A DNA stretch of 64,000 bases from Bacillota bacterium (GTDB lineage: Bacteria; Bacillota; Clostridia; Lachnospirales; Lachnospiraceae), in NCBI GenBank assembly GCA_023437365.1, contig JAEZGK010000073.1, forward strand, positions 1-64,000, given 5' to 3'. Below, one piece after another: positions 9,035-17,502 of the stretch (its first letter is position 1; each line of letters begins with the position of its first letter). The position numbers and the translations under genes were made by a program. The notes under the pieces were generated by a model. That model did not search any database. It was not told where the DNA came from and worked only from the letters and a program-made list of their open reading frames with translations.

Positions 9035-9063
9035 TTGAAAATCGAAACGGTATGAGTTATAAT
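9035..9063 (+). promoter_or_regulatory. tRNA-Gln promoter
   Basis: TTGAAA (9035-9040), a 17-bp spacer and TATAAT (9058-9063) form a near-consensus vegetative promoter about 40 bp before the tRNA. The stretch from 8889 to 9034 holds nothing else that I recognise. Confidence 0.75.
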
Positions 9064-9104
9064 ATCATTCGTGGCAGCTGACAAGCCATTGTAACTAGTA
9101 AAAT

Positions 9105-9176
9105 TGGGGTATCGCCAAACGGTAAGGCACTGGACTCTGACTCCAGCATCTCAAGGTTCGAATCCTTGTACCCCAG
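9105..9176 (+). tRNA. tRNA-Gln (anticodon CTG)
   Basis: A 72-nt cloverleaf with acceptor stem TGGGGTA/TACCCCA and discriminator G. The anticodon arm is CTGGA-CTCTGAC-TCCAG, which gives anticodon CTG. The T arm is CAAGG-TTCGAAT-CCTTG. The 3' CCA is not encoded. An intrinsic terminator follows within 15 nt. CUG-reading tRNA-Gln usually accompanies a UUG-reading isoacceptor, which is not in this window. Confidence 0.95.
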
Positions 9177-9290
9177 TCCAAATAAAAAATGAAGTCGTAA
9201 GACTTCATTTTTTTATTGTCCTGGACTGGGGTTCCCCAGCTTCAAAATGAAGTCGTAAGACTTCATTTTTTATTGTCCCGGACTGGGGTT
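9171..9290 (+). terminator. Duplicated terminator with inverted copies of the tRNA 3' end
   Basis: ATGAAGTC-gtaa-GACTTCAT plus a T-tract occurs at 9189-9214 and again at 9247-9271. Each copy is followed by GGACTGGGG, the reverse complement of the tRNA 3' end CCCCAGTCC (9171-9179). The first hairpin can therefore extend so that the tRNA acceptor 3' strand pairs with 9222-9231. The second copy has its own CCCCAG/CTGGGG outer stem. The unit is a tandem duplication of about 58 bp. Confidence 0.85.
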
Positions 9291-9351
9291 CATTCGTTTT
9301 CTCTTAGGTAACTAATTAGCATCAGCTCATTGTTGGCGCCTCTGAATATAA

Positions 9352-10137
9352 TTACCTTGTGAATTGATATACATTATACACATTGATTAGGATAATCACG
9401 AGCATCAGACCAATGAATAATTTATCAACTGTTTTCGTGTCAATGTGCTTATTTACTATCCTGCCAACGATGGCACCTGATATACCACCAAAAATCATGA
9501 TGACTAATAGAACCGGTTCAAACGTTGGAACACTGCCTGTGACGAAGGTCTTAATCAAGCTGGTAATCTGAGAAAACATAATGATATACAGAGAGTTTTG
9601 TGCGGCTTCCTTCGTATCCATGGAAAAGAAATAATAAAGAACTACAAGATTAATGGGACCTCCGCCAATACCTAAAAATGAAGACAAAATACCAAGTCCG
9701 AAACCGATTAATATACAGAGAAGAGCATTTGTTATTTTCTTTGTTGGGATCTTATCTTTTTTTATAGTGTATATTAAGGTTCCAATGGTGATGATAAGTA
9801 AGCATAATGCCTGTACCGCACCGACCTTATCTTTATCTGTAAAGAACGAGGAGATCAATTCAAAGCCCGATTTTCCAAGGATTCCTCCGACGGCGGCTCC
9901 GATAGCAAGAGGAGTTCCTAACTTCCTATCAACAGAAAGCTCTCCTGAAAGCTTCGCTTTTCCGATAGAATAACAGGTCATGGAGAGTACGGTGATGCCG
10001 GATAAAAAGCTTATGGTAGCAACGCTTAAGATATGAAATGCATCCAACGCAGGCTTAATTATTACCCCGCCTCCGATGCCGCAGATCGCTCCAATCAGTG
10101 AGGCTCCAAAGCTAATGAGAATAAATAGTAAAGTCAT
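9352..10137 (-). CDS. TauE/SafE family exporter (sulfite/organosulfonate type)
   Basis: This 261-residue membrane protein has about eight hydrophobic segments and the two family repeats, GAICGIGGGVIIKP near the N-terminus and SSFLGIGGGPINL in the second half. TauE/SafE proteins are thought to export sulfite, sulfoacetate and other organosulfonates made during sulfonate catabolism, though many have unknown substrates. The gene follows the LacI-type regulator by 27 bp on the same strand, and the pair diverges from a sulfonate-type ABC transporter. That context supports a role in expelling a sulfur-containing end product, but this is inference. An AAGAGAGG site precedes the ATG. Confidence 0.85.
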   Translation of the reverse strand: MTLLFILISFGASLIGAICGIGGGVIIKPALDAFHILSVATISFLSGITVLSMTCYSIGKAKLSGELSVDRKLGTPLAIGAAVGGILGKSGFELISSFFTDKDKVGAVQALCLLIITIGTLIYTIKKDKIPTKKITNALLCILIGFGLGILSSFLGIGGGPINLVVLYYFFSMDTKEAAQNSLYIIMFSQITSLIKTFVTGSVPTFEPVLLVIMIFGGISGAIVGRIVNKHIDTKTVDKLFIGLMLVIILINVYNVYQFTR

Positions 10138-10164
10138 AGCCTCTCTTTCTTCCTTCAGGGTGTT

Positions 10165-11205
10165 TTATGATGTTCCTATAGCCTTGCAGCTTTCCCGGTT
10201 CGCTAGATAGAAGGGTAATTCAATCTTTAGCGGGAGTGACTTACCATTTTCAATTCGGTCAATCAAAATCTTGGCAGCCGTTTTGCCTAACTCCTCCAGG
10301 GGAACATGAATCGTAGTTAACATAGGAGATACATATTGAGCAGTATCAATGTCATCGATACTGATAATCGAGATATCTTCGGGAATTTTATGACCCATTT
10401 CTTTGATGGCCTTCATGGCACCGATTGCGGTCAAATCATTCGCACAAAATAATGCGGTAACAGTATTTTGCTTCTTAAAATATTCCTTCAACGCTTTGTA
10501 GCCGCCCTCACTGGAGAGTTGTGTAACAATAATATGCTCACGCTTCAAGGGGAGATTTAAGGCTGTCATAGCATCATAATAGCCTTGATAGCGTGCTTCT
10601 TTATTTTTTTCCCCGACATAGCCGATTTGTCTGTGCCCCAGTTTATAAAGATGATTTACAGCGGACATAGAGGCTTGATAGCCATCACAGATAATTTGAT
10701 CGAAATCCTGATCTATCTTATTGAGCCCGGTATATACAACATGCTTATAATGACTTTTGACGAATTTCAGTAAGCTCTGGTCAAAGCGTCCAAGTATGGC
10801 AATACCTCCAACTTGATTATCGGTGATCAGATGGTAGATATTGGCGTCATTGATATCAAAGGCTGTAAAGGAATATTTCATGAGATAACCTTGTCTAAAG
10901 GCTTCCTGCTCAACGGCTCTTGCGATCTGTGAGAAAAAAGGATCATTCATATCAGTCGTAGAGCGTGCATAGATACATCCAATGGTTTTGGCGGGTAATT
11001 TCGTACCACTGGTAGTATTCCCAAGCTTTAAATTTCTAGCAGCCGCATTGGGAACATAATTGGATTCTCTTACGATCTTCCATATCTTATCCTGCACTTC
11101 TTTACTTGCTACCTTCGTGTTTTTGTGATTAATTACACGAGATACGGTAGAAACAGATACACCTGCCAAATCGGCGAGTTCTTTCAATGTCATACTCTTT
11201 CTCAC
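10165..11205 (-). CDS. LacI-family transcriptional regulator
   Basis: The 346-residue protein opens with a LacI helix-turn-helix (LKELADLAGVSVSTVSRVINH, residues 7-27) and hinge (YVPNAAARNL). A periplasmic-binding-protein-like sugar sensor follows, ending with DDIDTAQYVSPMLTTIHVP and a dimer region. It should bind a palindrome centred on CG and respond to a sugar or sugar-phosphate. CAAACGTTTG occurs in the divergent promoter at 11268 and the longer GCAAACGTTTGC at 21294 before the pfk-like gene, so this protein probably controls the whole catabolic island. It is transcribed away from that island together with the TauE-like exporter. Confidence 0.92.
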   Translation of the reverse strand: MRKSMTLKELADLAGVSVSTVSRVINHKNTKVASKEVQDKIWKIVRESNYVPNAAARNLKLGNTTSGTKLPAKTIGCIYARSTTDMNDPFFSQIARAVEQEAFRQGYLMKYSFTAFDINDANIYHLITDNQVGGIAILGRFDQSLLKFVKSHYKHVVYTGLNKIDQDFDQIICDGYQASMSAVNHLYKLGHRQIGYVGEKNKEARYQGYYDAMTALNLPLKREHIIVTQLSSEGGYKALKEYFKKQNTVTALFCANDLTAIGAMKAIKEMGHKIPEDISIISIDDIDTAQYVSPMLTTIHVPLEELGKTAAKILIDRIENGKSLPLKIELPFYLANRESCKAIGTS

Positions 11206-11265
11206 TTTCCGCTAGTCCATAGCTCTAGTATATATAGTTTATTATTACATTCCTAAGGGTTTTTA

Positions 11266-11393
11266 GACAAACGTTTGCTTTGCAGCGTTGACTCCCGATC
11301 CTATTGTTGCAAATCCTGACGCTATTGTATGCAGACAGATGGCTTTGTCTCATAGGTTCTGCTTTAGAATAAAGGTATGAAAAATGTTCATAC
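11266..11393. promoter_or_regulatory. Divergent control region: LacI-type operator and a second inverted repeat
   Basis: CAAACGTTTG at 11268-11277 is a LacI/GalR-type palindrome, 63 bp from the regulator's start codon. A second inverted repeat, GTATGAA-aaatg-TTCATAC (11375-11393), lies closer to the ABC permease gene and could be the site of the island's own response regulator. Together they fit dual control by sugar sensing and two-component signalling. Confidence 0.6.
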
Positions 11394-11470
11394 TTATCAG
11401 GATAATGTACCTATGGTAAAGTGAGTTCATGAAGAAAGCAAATGTACTGTATTAGAAAGGGCTGCTTAAT

Positions 11471-12286
11471 ATGAAGAAAAAAACATCATCACCCATAAGA
11501 AAAAATGCAAAAAACAGCACCTGGGTAAGCAGAATACCCAAATGGGCATGGCTGCTGATTTCCCTTGCAGCTGCGATGGTATTATGGTTTCTGTTATCCA
11601 TCAATCCAAAGACCTCCCGTAGCTTTCCCAATGTGATAGTTGTATTACAATCTGTTCATACTATGATAACAAGAGGAGTATTGTTTCATGATATCTCAAG
11701 CAGTATGATCTCAGTCTTTGCGGGCTTTGGTATCGGTTTTGCGATTGCTTTACCCGTAGCCATACTAATGGCCTGGTACAGACCAGTGAGAAATATCCTT
11801 GAACCCTGGATCCAGTTTGTGAGAAATATTCCTCCGTTGGCTTATGTTCCCTTAGTCGTTATATCCGCCGGTGTTGGACGCAAACCTCAAATTATTGTCA
11901 TTACCATTGCAACCTTCTTAACCATGGCAATTACCATCTATCAAGGTGTAATAAATATTGATACGACATTGATTAAAGCGGCAAGAGTATTAGGAGCGAA
12001 GGATATCGATATTTTCCTGCGAGTCATTGCACCTGCATCCCTCCCCTTTATTATCACAGCGATCAGATTAGGTACTTCCGTTGCGCTGACAACATTAATT
12101 GCAGCAGAATCAACCGGTGCGGTCGCGGGACTTGGTATGAGAATTAGGGCTTTGAATAACTCCTTTGAAGCACCTCCGATGCTCTTATATATTATCATTA
12201 TCGGAATCATTGGTATGGCCATTGAGAAACTGGTCAAATTACTGGAAAGGAAGCTTACAGGATGGCAAGAGAAGAGAGAAGCGTAA
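11471..12286 (+). CDS. ABC transporter permease, SsuC/TauC (nitrate/sulfonate) type
   Basis: A 271-residue integral membrane protein with a basic N-terminus, six or so transmembrane segments and the cytoplasmic EAA-type loop (AARVLGAKDIDIFLRVIAPASLPFIITAIRL region) that contacts the ATPase. It belongs to the permease family for nitrate, sulfonate, taurine and thiamin precursors. It is first in the operon with the ATPase, whose start overlaps its last 25 bp, and the binding protein. The three genes form a complete importer that does not phosphorylate its substrate. Confidence 0.9.
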   Translation: MKKKTSSPIRKNAKNSTWVSRIPKWAWLLISLAAAMVLWFLLSINPKTSRSFPNVIVVLQSVHTMITRGVLFHDISSSMISVFAGFGIGFAIALPVAILMAWYRPVRNILEPWIQFVRNIPPLAYVPLVVISAGVGRKPQIIVITIATFLTMAITIYQGVINIDTTLIKAARVLGAKDIDIFLRVIAPASLPFIITAIRLGTSVALTTLIAAESTGAVAGLGMRIRALNNSFEAPPMLLYIIIIGIIGMAIEKLVKLLERKLTGWQEKREA

Positions 12287-13053
12287 AAGTTAAAATCGAA
12301 AATGTGGTCAGAACCTTTGATACCCGTAAAGGTGAAATGGTTGCATTAAACGGTGTCAACCTTGACATAATGGAAAATGAGTTTATTACTGTGGTTGGAC
12401 CTTCCGGTTGCGGTAAATCCACCTTGCTAAATATCATTGCCGGTCTGCTTGAACCTACTTCAGGTAAGGTTTACTGTGATGGACATGAAGTGGTAGGAAC
12501 AGGAACGGAACGTGGTGTGGTATTTCAGCAGTACGCATTGTTTCCCTGGTTGACTGTGAAAAAAAACGTAGAGTTTGGCTTAAAGATCCAAGGTATGAGC
12601 AAGGAAGATGCATCAGCAACTGCTATGAAGTATATCAAAATGGTAGATCTTGAGGATTTTGCAAATCATTATCCGAAGGAACTATCCGGTGGTATGAAGC
12701 AGCGTGTCGCAATTGCACGAGCTTATGCGGTGAATCCCTCTGTTCTTCTGATGGACGAGCCCTTTGGTGCTTTGGATGCGCAAACAAGAACCCAGCTGCA
12801 GGAGGAGCTTCTTCAGACCTGGCAGAAAGAGAAAAAGACCTGTTTCTTTATTACACATGATGTGGATGAAGCAATTATATTGGGTCAAAAGGTAGTTATC
12901 ATGAGTGCCAGACCGGGTCGAATTAAGGAAATTGTTGATGTTAACATTCCCTATCCGAGAAATCAAGAGACAAAGCTAACCTCTGAATTCATGGATGTTA
13001 AGAACTATATATGGAAGCAGGTATATCAGGAGTATCTTGAGGTTAGAAAGTAA
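12262..13053 (+). CDS. ABC transporter ATP-binding protein, SsuB/TauB type
   Basis: The 263-residue ATPase has Walker A GPSGCGKST (about residues 48-56), a Q-loop FQQYALFPW, signature LSGGMKQR, Walker B VLLMDEPFGALD and switch histidine FITHD. The closest pattern is the nitrate/sulfonate/taurine family. It starts inside the permease gene (25-bp overlap, GGAAAGGAAG upstream), which implies translational coupling. It powers import of the substrate delivered by the lipoprotein encoded next. Confidence 0.93.
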   Translation: MAREERSVKVKIENVVRTFDTRKGEMVALNGVNLDIMENEFITVVGPSGCGKSTLLNIIAGLLEPTSGKVYCDGHEVVGTGTERGVVFQQYALFPWLTVKKNVEFGLKIQGMSKEDASATAMKYIKMVDLEDFANHYPKELSGGMKQRVAIARAYAVNPSVLLMDEPFGALDAQTRTQLQEELLQTWQKEKKTCFFITHDVDEAIILGQKVVIMSARPGRIKEIVDVNIPYPRNQETKLTSEFMDVKNYIWKQVYQEYLEVRK

Positions 13054-13111
13054 GGGTTTATAATAATAATTTTATTTAAAATAACATCCAAAATACAAGG
13101 AGGAAGAGGCA

Positions 13112-14206
13112 ATGAAAAAGGTATTAAGTATTCTTATGGTTTTAGCACTAATTAGTTCATTGGCTGTGGCTTGTGCAAAAAAGACACCGGCTCCGCAAAA
13201 TGATACAAAAACAGAGGACACAACAGATAATTCTGCAACAGCAGCACCTACAGAGGCAGCAAAGACAGAACCTACTACAGCACCGGCTGCAAAGCCTGTA
13301 GAAATCAATGTGGCATATATGCCTAACTTTGCAAGCTTAAACACTGTAGTAACAGGAATAAAAATGGGATATTTTGAAGAACAGGGTATTAAAGTGAACT
13401 TAGTAGAGTTCGCAGATGGTCCTACCATCATTGCAGCGATGGAATCCGGCAGCATTGATATCGGTTACATTGGACCCGGTGCTCATAAGCTTTGTATTGA
13501 AGGAAGAGCAACTATCTTTGCAACCTCTCATTTTGGTAATGCCGATGAGGTAATCGGTAGTGCAAGTAAAGGTATTACTAAGATTGAAGACTTAAAAGGC
13601 AAGAAAATTGCAATGGCTTCCGGTACCTCCAGTGAGACAATCTTGGATTTAACTCTGAAAAAAGCAGGTCTTACCAAAGCTGATGTAACCATTCTTGATA
13701 TGGATGCATCAGCAATCGTAACAGCTATGATTTCCGGCAGCGTGGATGCATGCGCTACCTGGTCTCCGAATACCTTCGCAATTAAAGATGCAATGGGGAA
13801 TGACGCTGTAGCTCTTTCTAACAATGTAATGTTCATAGATGAATCACCTTCAATAGCATCTTGGATCGTAAATCCTAACTATGCCACGGATAATGCAGAG
13901 CTTATTTTAAGATATACAAAAGCTCTTTATAAGGCAATGGATTACAGAGCTGACGAAGCGAACCTTGATCAGGTGGTACAATGGGTAGCTGAGCAGGTAG
14001 CTCTTGATGTAGAATCCGTGAGCAACCAAAGAGGAGACGGTGACTGGATGACTGCAAAAGAACTAGTTGAAATGATTAGTTCCGGTGAATTGGAAAAAGC
14101 TTATAAGGTACAGCAGGACAATTTCTTGGCAGCAGGCAATATAACAAAAGAGGCTCCGGTTGGCAATTATGTAATGTTCGCAAATATGCTTGAGGCTGCT
14201 AAATAG
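13112..14206 (+). CDS. ABC transporter substrate-binding lipoprotein, SsuA/TauA (NMT1) family
   Basis: The signal peptide ends in AVAC (Cys21), and a low-complexity Thr/Ala/Pro linker to about residue 65 precedes the binding domain. The domain has the NMT1/SsuA pattern: VAYMPNFASLNTVVTGIKMGYFEEQGI, a GSIDIGYIGPG turn and LKGKKIAMASGTSSE. Family members bind alkanesulfonates, taurine, nitrate or pyrimidines. In its context next to a TauE-like exporter, an organosulfonate is a reasonable guess. A strong AGGAGGAAGAGG site precedes the ATG, and a terminator at 14273 follows, so this closes the transporter operon. Confidence 0.9.
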   Translation: MKKVLSILMVLALISSLAVACAKKTPAPQNDTKTEDTTDNSATAAPTEAAKTEPTTAPAAKPVEINVAYMPNFASLNTVVTGIKMGYFEEQGIKVNLVEFADGPTIIAAMESGSIDIGYIGPGAHKLCIEGRATIFATSHFGNADEVIGSASKGITKIEDLKGKKIAMASGTSSETILDLTLKKAGLTKADVTILDMDASAIVTAMISGSVDACATWSPNTFAIKDAMGNDAVALSNNVMFIDESPSIASWIVNPNYATDNAELILRYTKALYKAMDYRADEANLDQVVQWVAEQVALDVESVSNQRGDGDWMTAKELVEMISSGELEKAYKVQQDNFLAAGNITKEAPVGNYVMFANMLEAAK

Positions 14207-14272
14207 CAAGAGAATAATTTATTAATATAGGGTCGGCTACAGAACATCGGCCTAAGAGCTAAAATAATAAAG

Positions 14273-14310
14273 AAATAGGGCTGTCGTCTCGATGATAGCC
14301 CTATTTATTA
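14273..14310 (+). terminator. Terminator of the ABC transporter operon
   Basis: AAATAGGGCT pairs with AGCCCTATTT around a 14-nt loop, with A-rich and T-rich flanks. It lies between the binding-protein gene and the histidine kinase gene. Confidence 0.8.
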
Positions 14311-14346
14311 AAATTATAAGCTGATTGCTTTGAAGGGATAATAGCT

Positions 14347-15843
14347 ATGCTAATAATATTAGTGGTAATTCTTGTTATTGTATCGATATTGGCTTGTATA
14401 TCAAAGCGGATTAAAGAGTCTTTTTACTTATCGGGTATGTGTTTAAGCTTAGCTGTTATGCTGACCGGGATTCTGATTTACATTGCCAAAAAGGGTGGGA
14501 TTTCGAGAGAGCTTAATAATTTCTTTTTTCTATCCTATGAGATCAAGACAAAGATTCAATACCTATTAATACTTTTAGATCAGCTTGGATACATCATAGC
14601 AATCGGCAGATACTTGTTTCCGCTCTTTCTTATGCTATTGTCATTGCATTATTGCATGATACCCTGGATCAGAGATAGGCAAAAGTTATTGGGATTTGTA
14701 TATGTGCTTCCGCTTGGAACACTTCTGGTATACTATCCCAAGGTATGGCGTATTTTAACGCTGGATAATAATCAATTACAGACCTTTATTGTCGGAAGCA
14801 CGAATTTGTGGATTGTTTTGTATATCATAATCGCAATCGTATTATTGCTATATGAAGCCTATTCCATTCAAATGAGATTTTTTCGTCGGCAGTTTGTTTT
14901 GACTTTGATCTTTATTCTCTCTTTGTCCTGCCTTTATCTTCTTTACTTTGGGCAGGACCCGGCGCAGGTATATCAATTCTATCTTGATAATTATGTTTGG
15001 AAGCAGGGCATTTATTATATGAATGCAACCCTTTCCATCCCGGCTTACATTATTATTTTAATGATGAATCTATTCTGCGCTATTGTAGGTATTTATAGCT
15101 TGGCGAAGTATGCTCAGGTCAATTTCACCCTCAACCGGGAAGAGATTACGAGACAGAGAAAATTCAATGTGATTAGTACCGGGGCATCTGTTTTTGTTCA
15201 CAGTGTCAAAAATCAACTATTAGCAAACCGGGTAATCTATAAGCGGTTAGGTATTTTGTTTCAGGAGAAAGCTCCGGATTTAAAAAAAATAATGGAGTAT
15301 ACGGACATGCTATCCTCCAATAATGAAGCAATGCTGGCAAGACTCAATGAATTATACCGCTCTGTCAAATCCAATGCCGTACATTTAGTACCGGTTACGC
15401 TAGAGGACTTAGTGAAGGGAGCAGTTGATTTATTTCATAAAAAGTACCCGGAGATCAATCCTATCGTAACCTTATCCAAGGGAACGGTGGTTTTGGCGGA
15501 TAAGGAGCATTTGTGCGAAGCAGTCTATAATTTATTGGTGAATGCGCAGGATGCAATCAACGATGCAGATCGGGGCGAGGACGGTAAGTTAGAATTAAAA
15601 TGCTATAATATACGGTTATATACTGTGATTGAAGTCATTGATAATGGTACCGGTATGGATAAAAATACCCTGAAGCAGATATTTGATCCTTTCTACTCCA
15701 GTAAAAATTCTAATTATAATTGGGGAATGGGACTGCATTATGTGAGGGAAATCGTGAAGGAGCATTTTGGCAACCTGCGCTATGAGAGTAAAATCGGAGC
15801 AGGAAGTCACTTTTATATACTTCTACCGAAGTTCAAGGAATAA
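14347..15843 (+). CDS. Membrane sensor histidine kinase
   Basis: This 498-residue protein has about eight transmembrane segments in its first 260 residues. It then has a kinase core with the phospho-acceptor region FVHSVKNQLLANR, the N-box NLLVNAQDAIND, and G-boxes DNGTGMD and GMGLHYV. It should sense a signal in or at the membrane and phosphorylate the response regulator encoded 54 bp downstream. The membrane sensor region is not one I recognise by name. Its position between transporter and catabolic genes suggests that it tunes this pathway; substrate sensing is inference. Confidence 0.9.
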   Translation: MLIILVVILVIVSILACISKRIKESFYLSGMCLSLAVMLTGILIYIAKKGGISRELNNFFFLSYEIKTKIQYLLILLDQLGYIIAIGRYLFPLFLMLLSLHYCMIPWIRDRQKLLGFVYVLPLGTLLVYYPKVWRILTLDNNQLQTFIVGSTNLWIVLYIIIAIVLLLYEAYSIQMRFFRRQFVLTLIFILSLSCLYLLYFGQDPAQVYQFYLDNYVWKQGIYYMNATLSIPAYIIILMMNLFCAIVGIYSLAKYAQVNFTLNREEITRQRKFNVISTGASVFVHSVKNQLLANRVIYKRLGILFQEKAPDLKKIMEYTDMLSSNNEAMLARLNELYRSVKSNAVHLVPVTLEDLVKGAVDLFHKKYPEINPIVTLSKGTVVLADKEHLCEAVYNLLVNAQDAINDADRGEDGKLELKCYNIRLYTVIEVIDNGTGMDKNTLKQIFDPFYSSKNSNYNWGMGLHYVREIVKEHFGNLRYESKIGAGSHFYILLPKFKE

Positions 15844-15897
15844 AGGATGCGAATTATTTTTTGAGTGTAAGCCATCAAGAAGCTATAAGGAGGTACC

Positions 15898-16572
15898 ATG
15901 GCAGAGCTTATAAAGATTATGATTGCTGAAGATTTTCAGATACTATTAGAGGACATGAGTGAAATAATCAACAAGCAGCCGGATATGGAGGTTGTGGGCT
16001 TAGCTCAATCCGGTATTGAAATCGTAGAGCTGGCCAGGAATACAGCCTATGATTTAATCTTAATGGATATCGAAATGGAAAATTTGACATCGGGCATTAC
16101 TGCTACGGAAATAATCCGAGATGAAAATCCGAATGCTCAGGTGATTTTTATGACAGCACATGAAACAAAAGAGATGATTTTATCTGCCATGGGCACCGGT
16201 GCTATTGATTATATTGTAAAAGGCTGCCCCGAGGAGGAAGTGCTTTTCCACATACGAAGTGCTTACCGCGGCAATCCTCTTATGAATGGCAAGGTGCAAG
16301 AAATTGTTTTACAGGAATACAAGAGATTACAGAAATCAGAAAAGAGCTTATTCTTCTTTATCAATAATATCTCCAACCTTACTAATACAGAGAGAGTATT
16401 AATCCGTATGCTTTTGGAGGGTAAAAAGGTCAAAGAAATTGCAGACGAAAGAAAGGTTGAGGTAGTCACGGTGAAAACACAAATGAATGGATTGCTGAAG
16501 AAATTCGGTTGCACTCGAAGTAAGGAGATTGTAAAGCTGATAAAGGATCTGAATCTTTCACATCTTTTTTAA
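15898..16572 (+). CDS. LuxR/NarL-type response regulator
   Basis: The receiver domain has the acidic pair ED (11-12), phospho-acceptor Asp57 in LILMDIEM, Thr in FMTAHE and Lys in YIVKG. The C-terminal helix-turn-helix (TNTERVLIRMLLEGKKVKEIADE through VKTQMNGLLKKFG) is of the LuxR type. At 224 residues its length is normal. It is paired with the preceding kinase and lies 19 bp ahead of the NagB-like gene, so the catabolic operon may start at or read through from the regulatory pair. The inverted repeat at 11375 is a candidate site. Confidence 0.92.
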   Translation: MAELIKIMIAEDFQILLEDMSEIINKQPDMEVVGLAQSGIEIVELARNTAYDLILMDIEMENLTSGITATEIIRDENPNAQVIFMTAHETKEMILSAMGTGAIDYIVKGCPEEEVLFHIRSAYRGNPLMNGKVQEIVLQEYKRLQKSEKSLFFFINNISNLTNTERVLIRMLLEGKKVKEIADERKVEVVTVKTQMNGLLKKFGCTRSKEIVKLIKDLNLSHLF

Positions 16573-16591
16573 TTATAGAAAGGAAATGCAT

Positions 16592-17410
16592 ATGAAACAA
16601 AATTACTATACCTTTGATAGAGCACAATTATTAAATTCTCCAAAGATATCAATTACAGTTCTGGAGGATAACCAGATAGTATTTCAAGCCATTGCTTCAG
16701 AGATGGTTGAAGAAATCCAAAATAATAACAGGCAGAATAAGAAGACAGTCTTCATCGTACCTGTTGGACCGGTGGGACAATATCCCTATTTTGTATCCAT
16801 GGTGAATGAAATGGGAATAGACTTAAAAAATGTATGGTTTATTAACATGGATGAGTATCTGGATGACAATAAAATGTGGATTAACACGGAGGATAAATTA
16901 AGCTTCCGTGGATTTATGGAGCGTGAAGTTTATTCGAAGATAGATCAAAAGCTTGTCATGCCTCAGGAACAGAGAATTTTCCCGGACCCGCTGAGTATAG
17001 ATTATATCCCTGGATTGATTGAGGAGCTGGGTGGAGTGGATATCGCTTTTGGCGGTATTGGAATTAATGGTCATGTTGCTTTCAATGAACCTCAGGAGGA
17101 GTTGTCTGCGGAGGAGTTTTTGCAATTAAAAACCAGAGTCAGAGAAATAGCGACGGAGACCAGAGCGGTCAACAGCGTGGGTGATTTAAACGGTGCGCTG
17201 GATGAAATGCCTCATTACTGCGTAACCATTGGTATGTATGAGATCAGCCGGGCAAAAAAAATCAGGCTGGGATGCTTTCGTGATTGGCATCGGGCGGTTG
17301 TAAGACATGCTGCGTTTGGTGAGAAATCAGTAAGCTTTCCGGTTACCTTATTGCAGGATCATCCTGATATTAATATCAGAATCACGGAGTTTGTTGCAAA
17401 GCTTCCCTAA
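16592..17410 (+). CDS. NagB-like deaminase/isomerase with altered phosphate site
   Basis: The fold is that of glucosamine-6-phosphate deaminase: FINMDEY keeps the proton-transfer Asp (Asp87) and GGIGINGHVAFNEP keeps the ring-opening His161 and Glu166. Against E. coli NagB, Asp141 is replaced by Asn159. Arg172, which binds the 6-phosphate, is Val196 (NSV for NSR). The Lys208 region reads DWHRAV, and the phosphate-binding PTGGTP loop is PVGPVGQYP. The enzyme therefore probably releases ammonia from a hexosamine that lacks an ordinary 6-phosphate. A short upstream ATG (16586) is possible, but AAAGGA spacing favours 16592. It is followed by the NagA-like gene. Confidence 0.8.
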   Translation: MKQNYYTFDRAQLLNSPKISITVLEDNQIVFQAIASEMVEEIQNNNRQNKKTVFIVPVGPVGQYPYFVSMVNEMGIDLKNVWFINMDEYLDDNKMWINTEDKLSFRGFMEREVYSKIDQKLVMPQEQRIFPDPLSIDYIPGLIEELGGVDIAFGGIGINGHVAFNEPQEELSAEEFLQLKTRVREIATETRAVNSVGDLNGALDEMPHYCVTIGMYEISRAKKIRLGCFRDWHRAVVRHAAFGEKSVSFPVTLLQDHPDINIRITEFVAKLP

Positions 17411-17502
17411 CAGAAAGACAATCCGGAGAAGAGCTCCGGTTTAGTAAAAGTTCGGGTAAGTACATTCCTCGTGGATTAATTGGAAGGAAAGGGGAAGATG
17501 GA

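Noticed and set aside
9105..9351. Prophage or integrative element attachment site at the tRNA
   Set aside because: The repeated tRNA end is inverted and only 9-10 bp; no integrase or phage gene is present.
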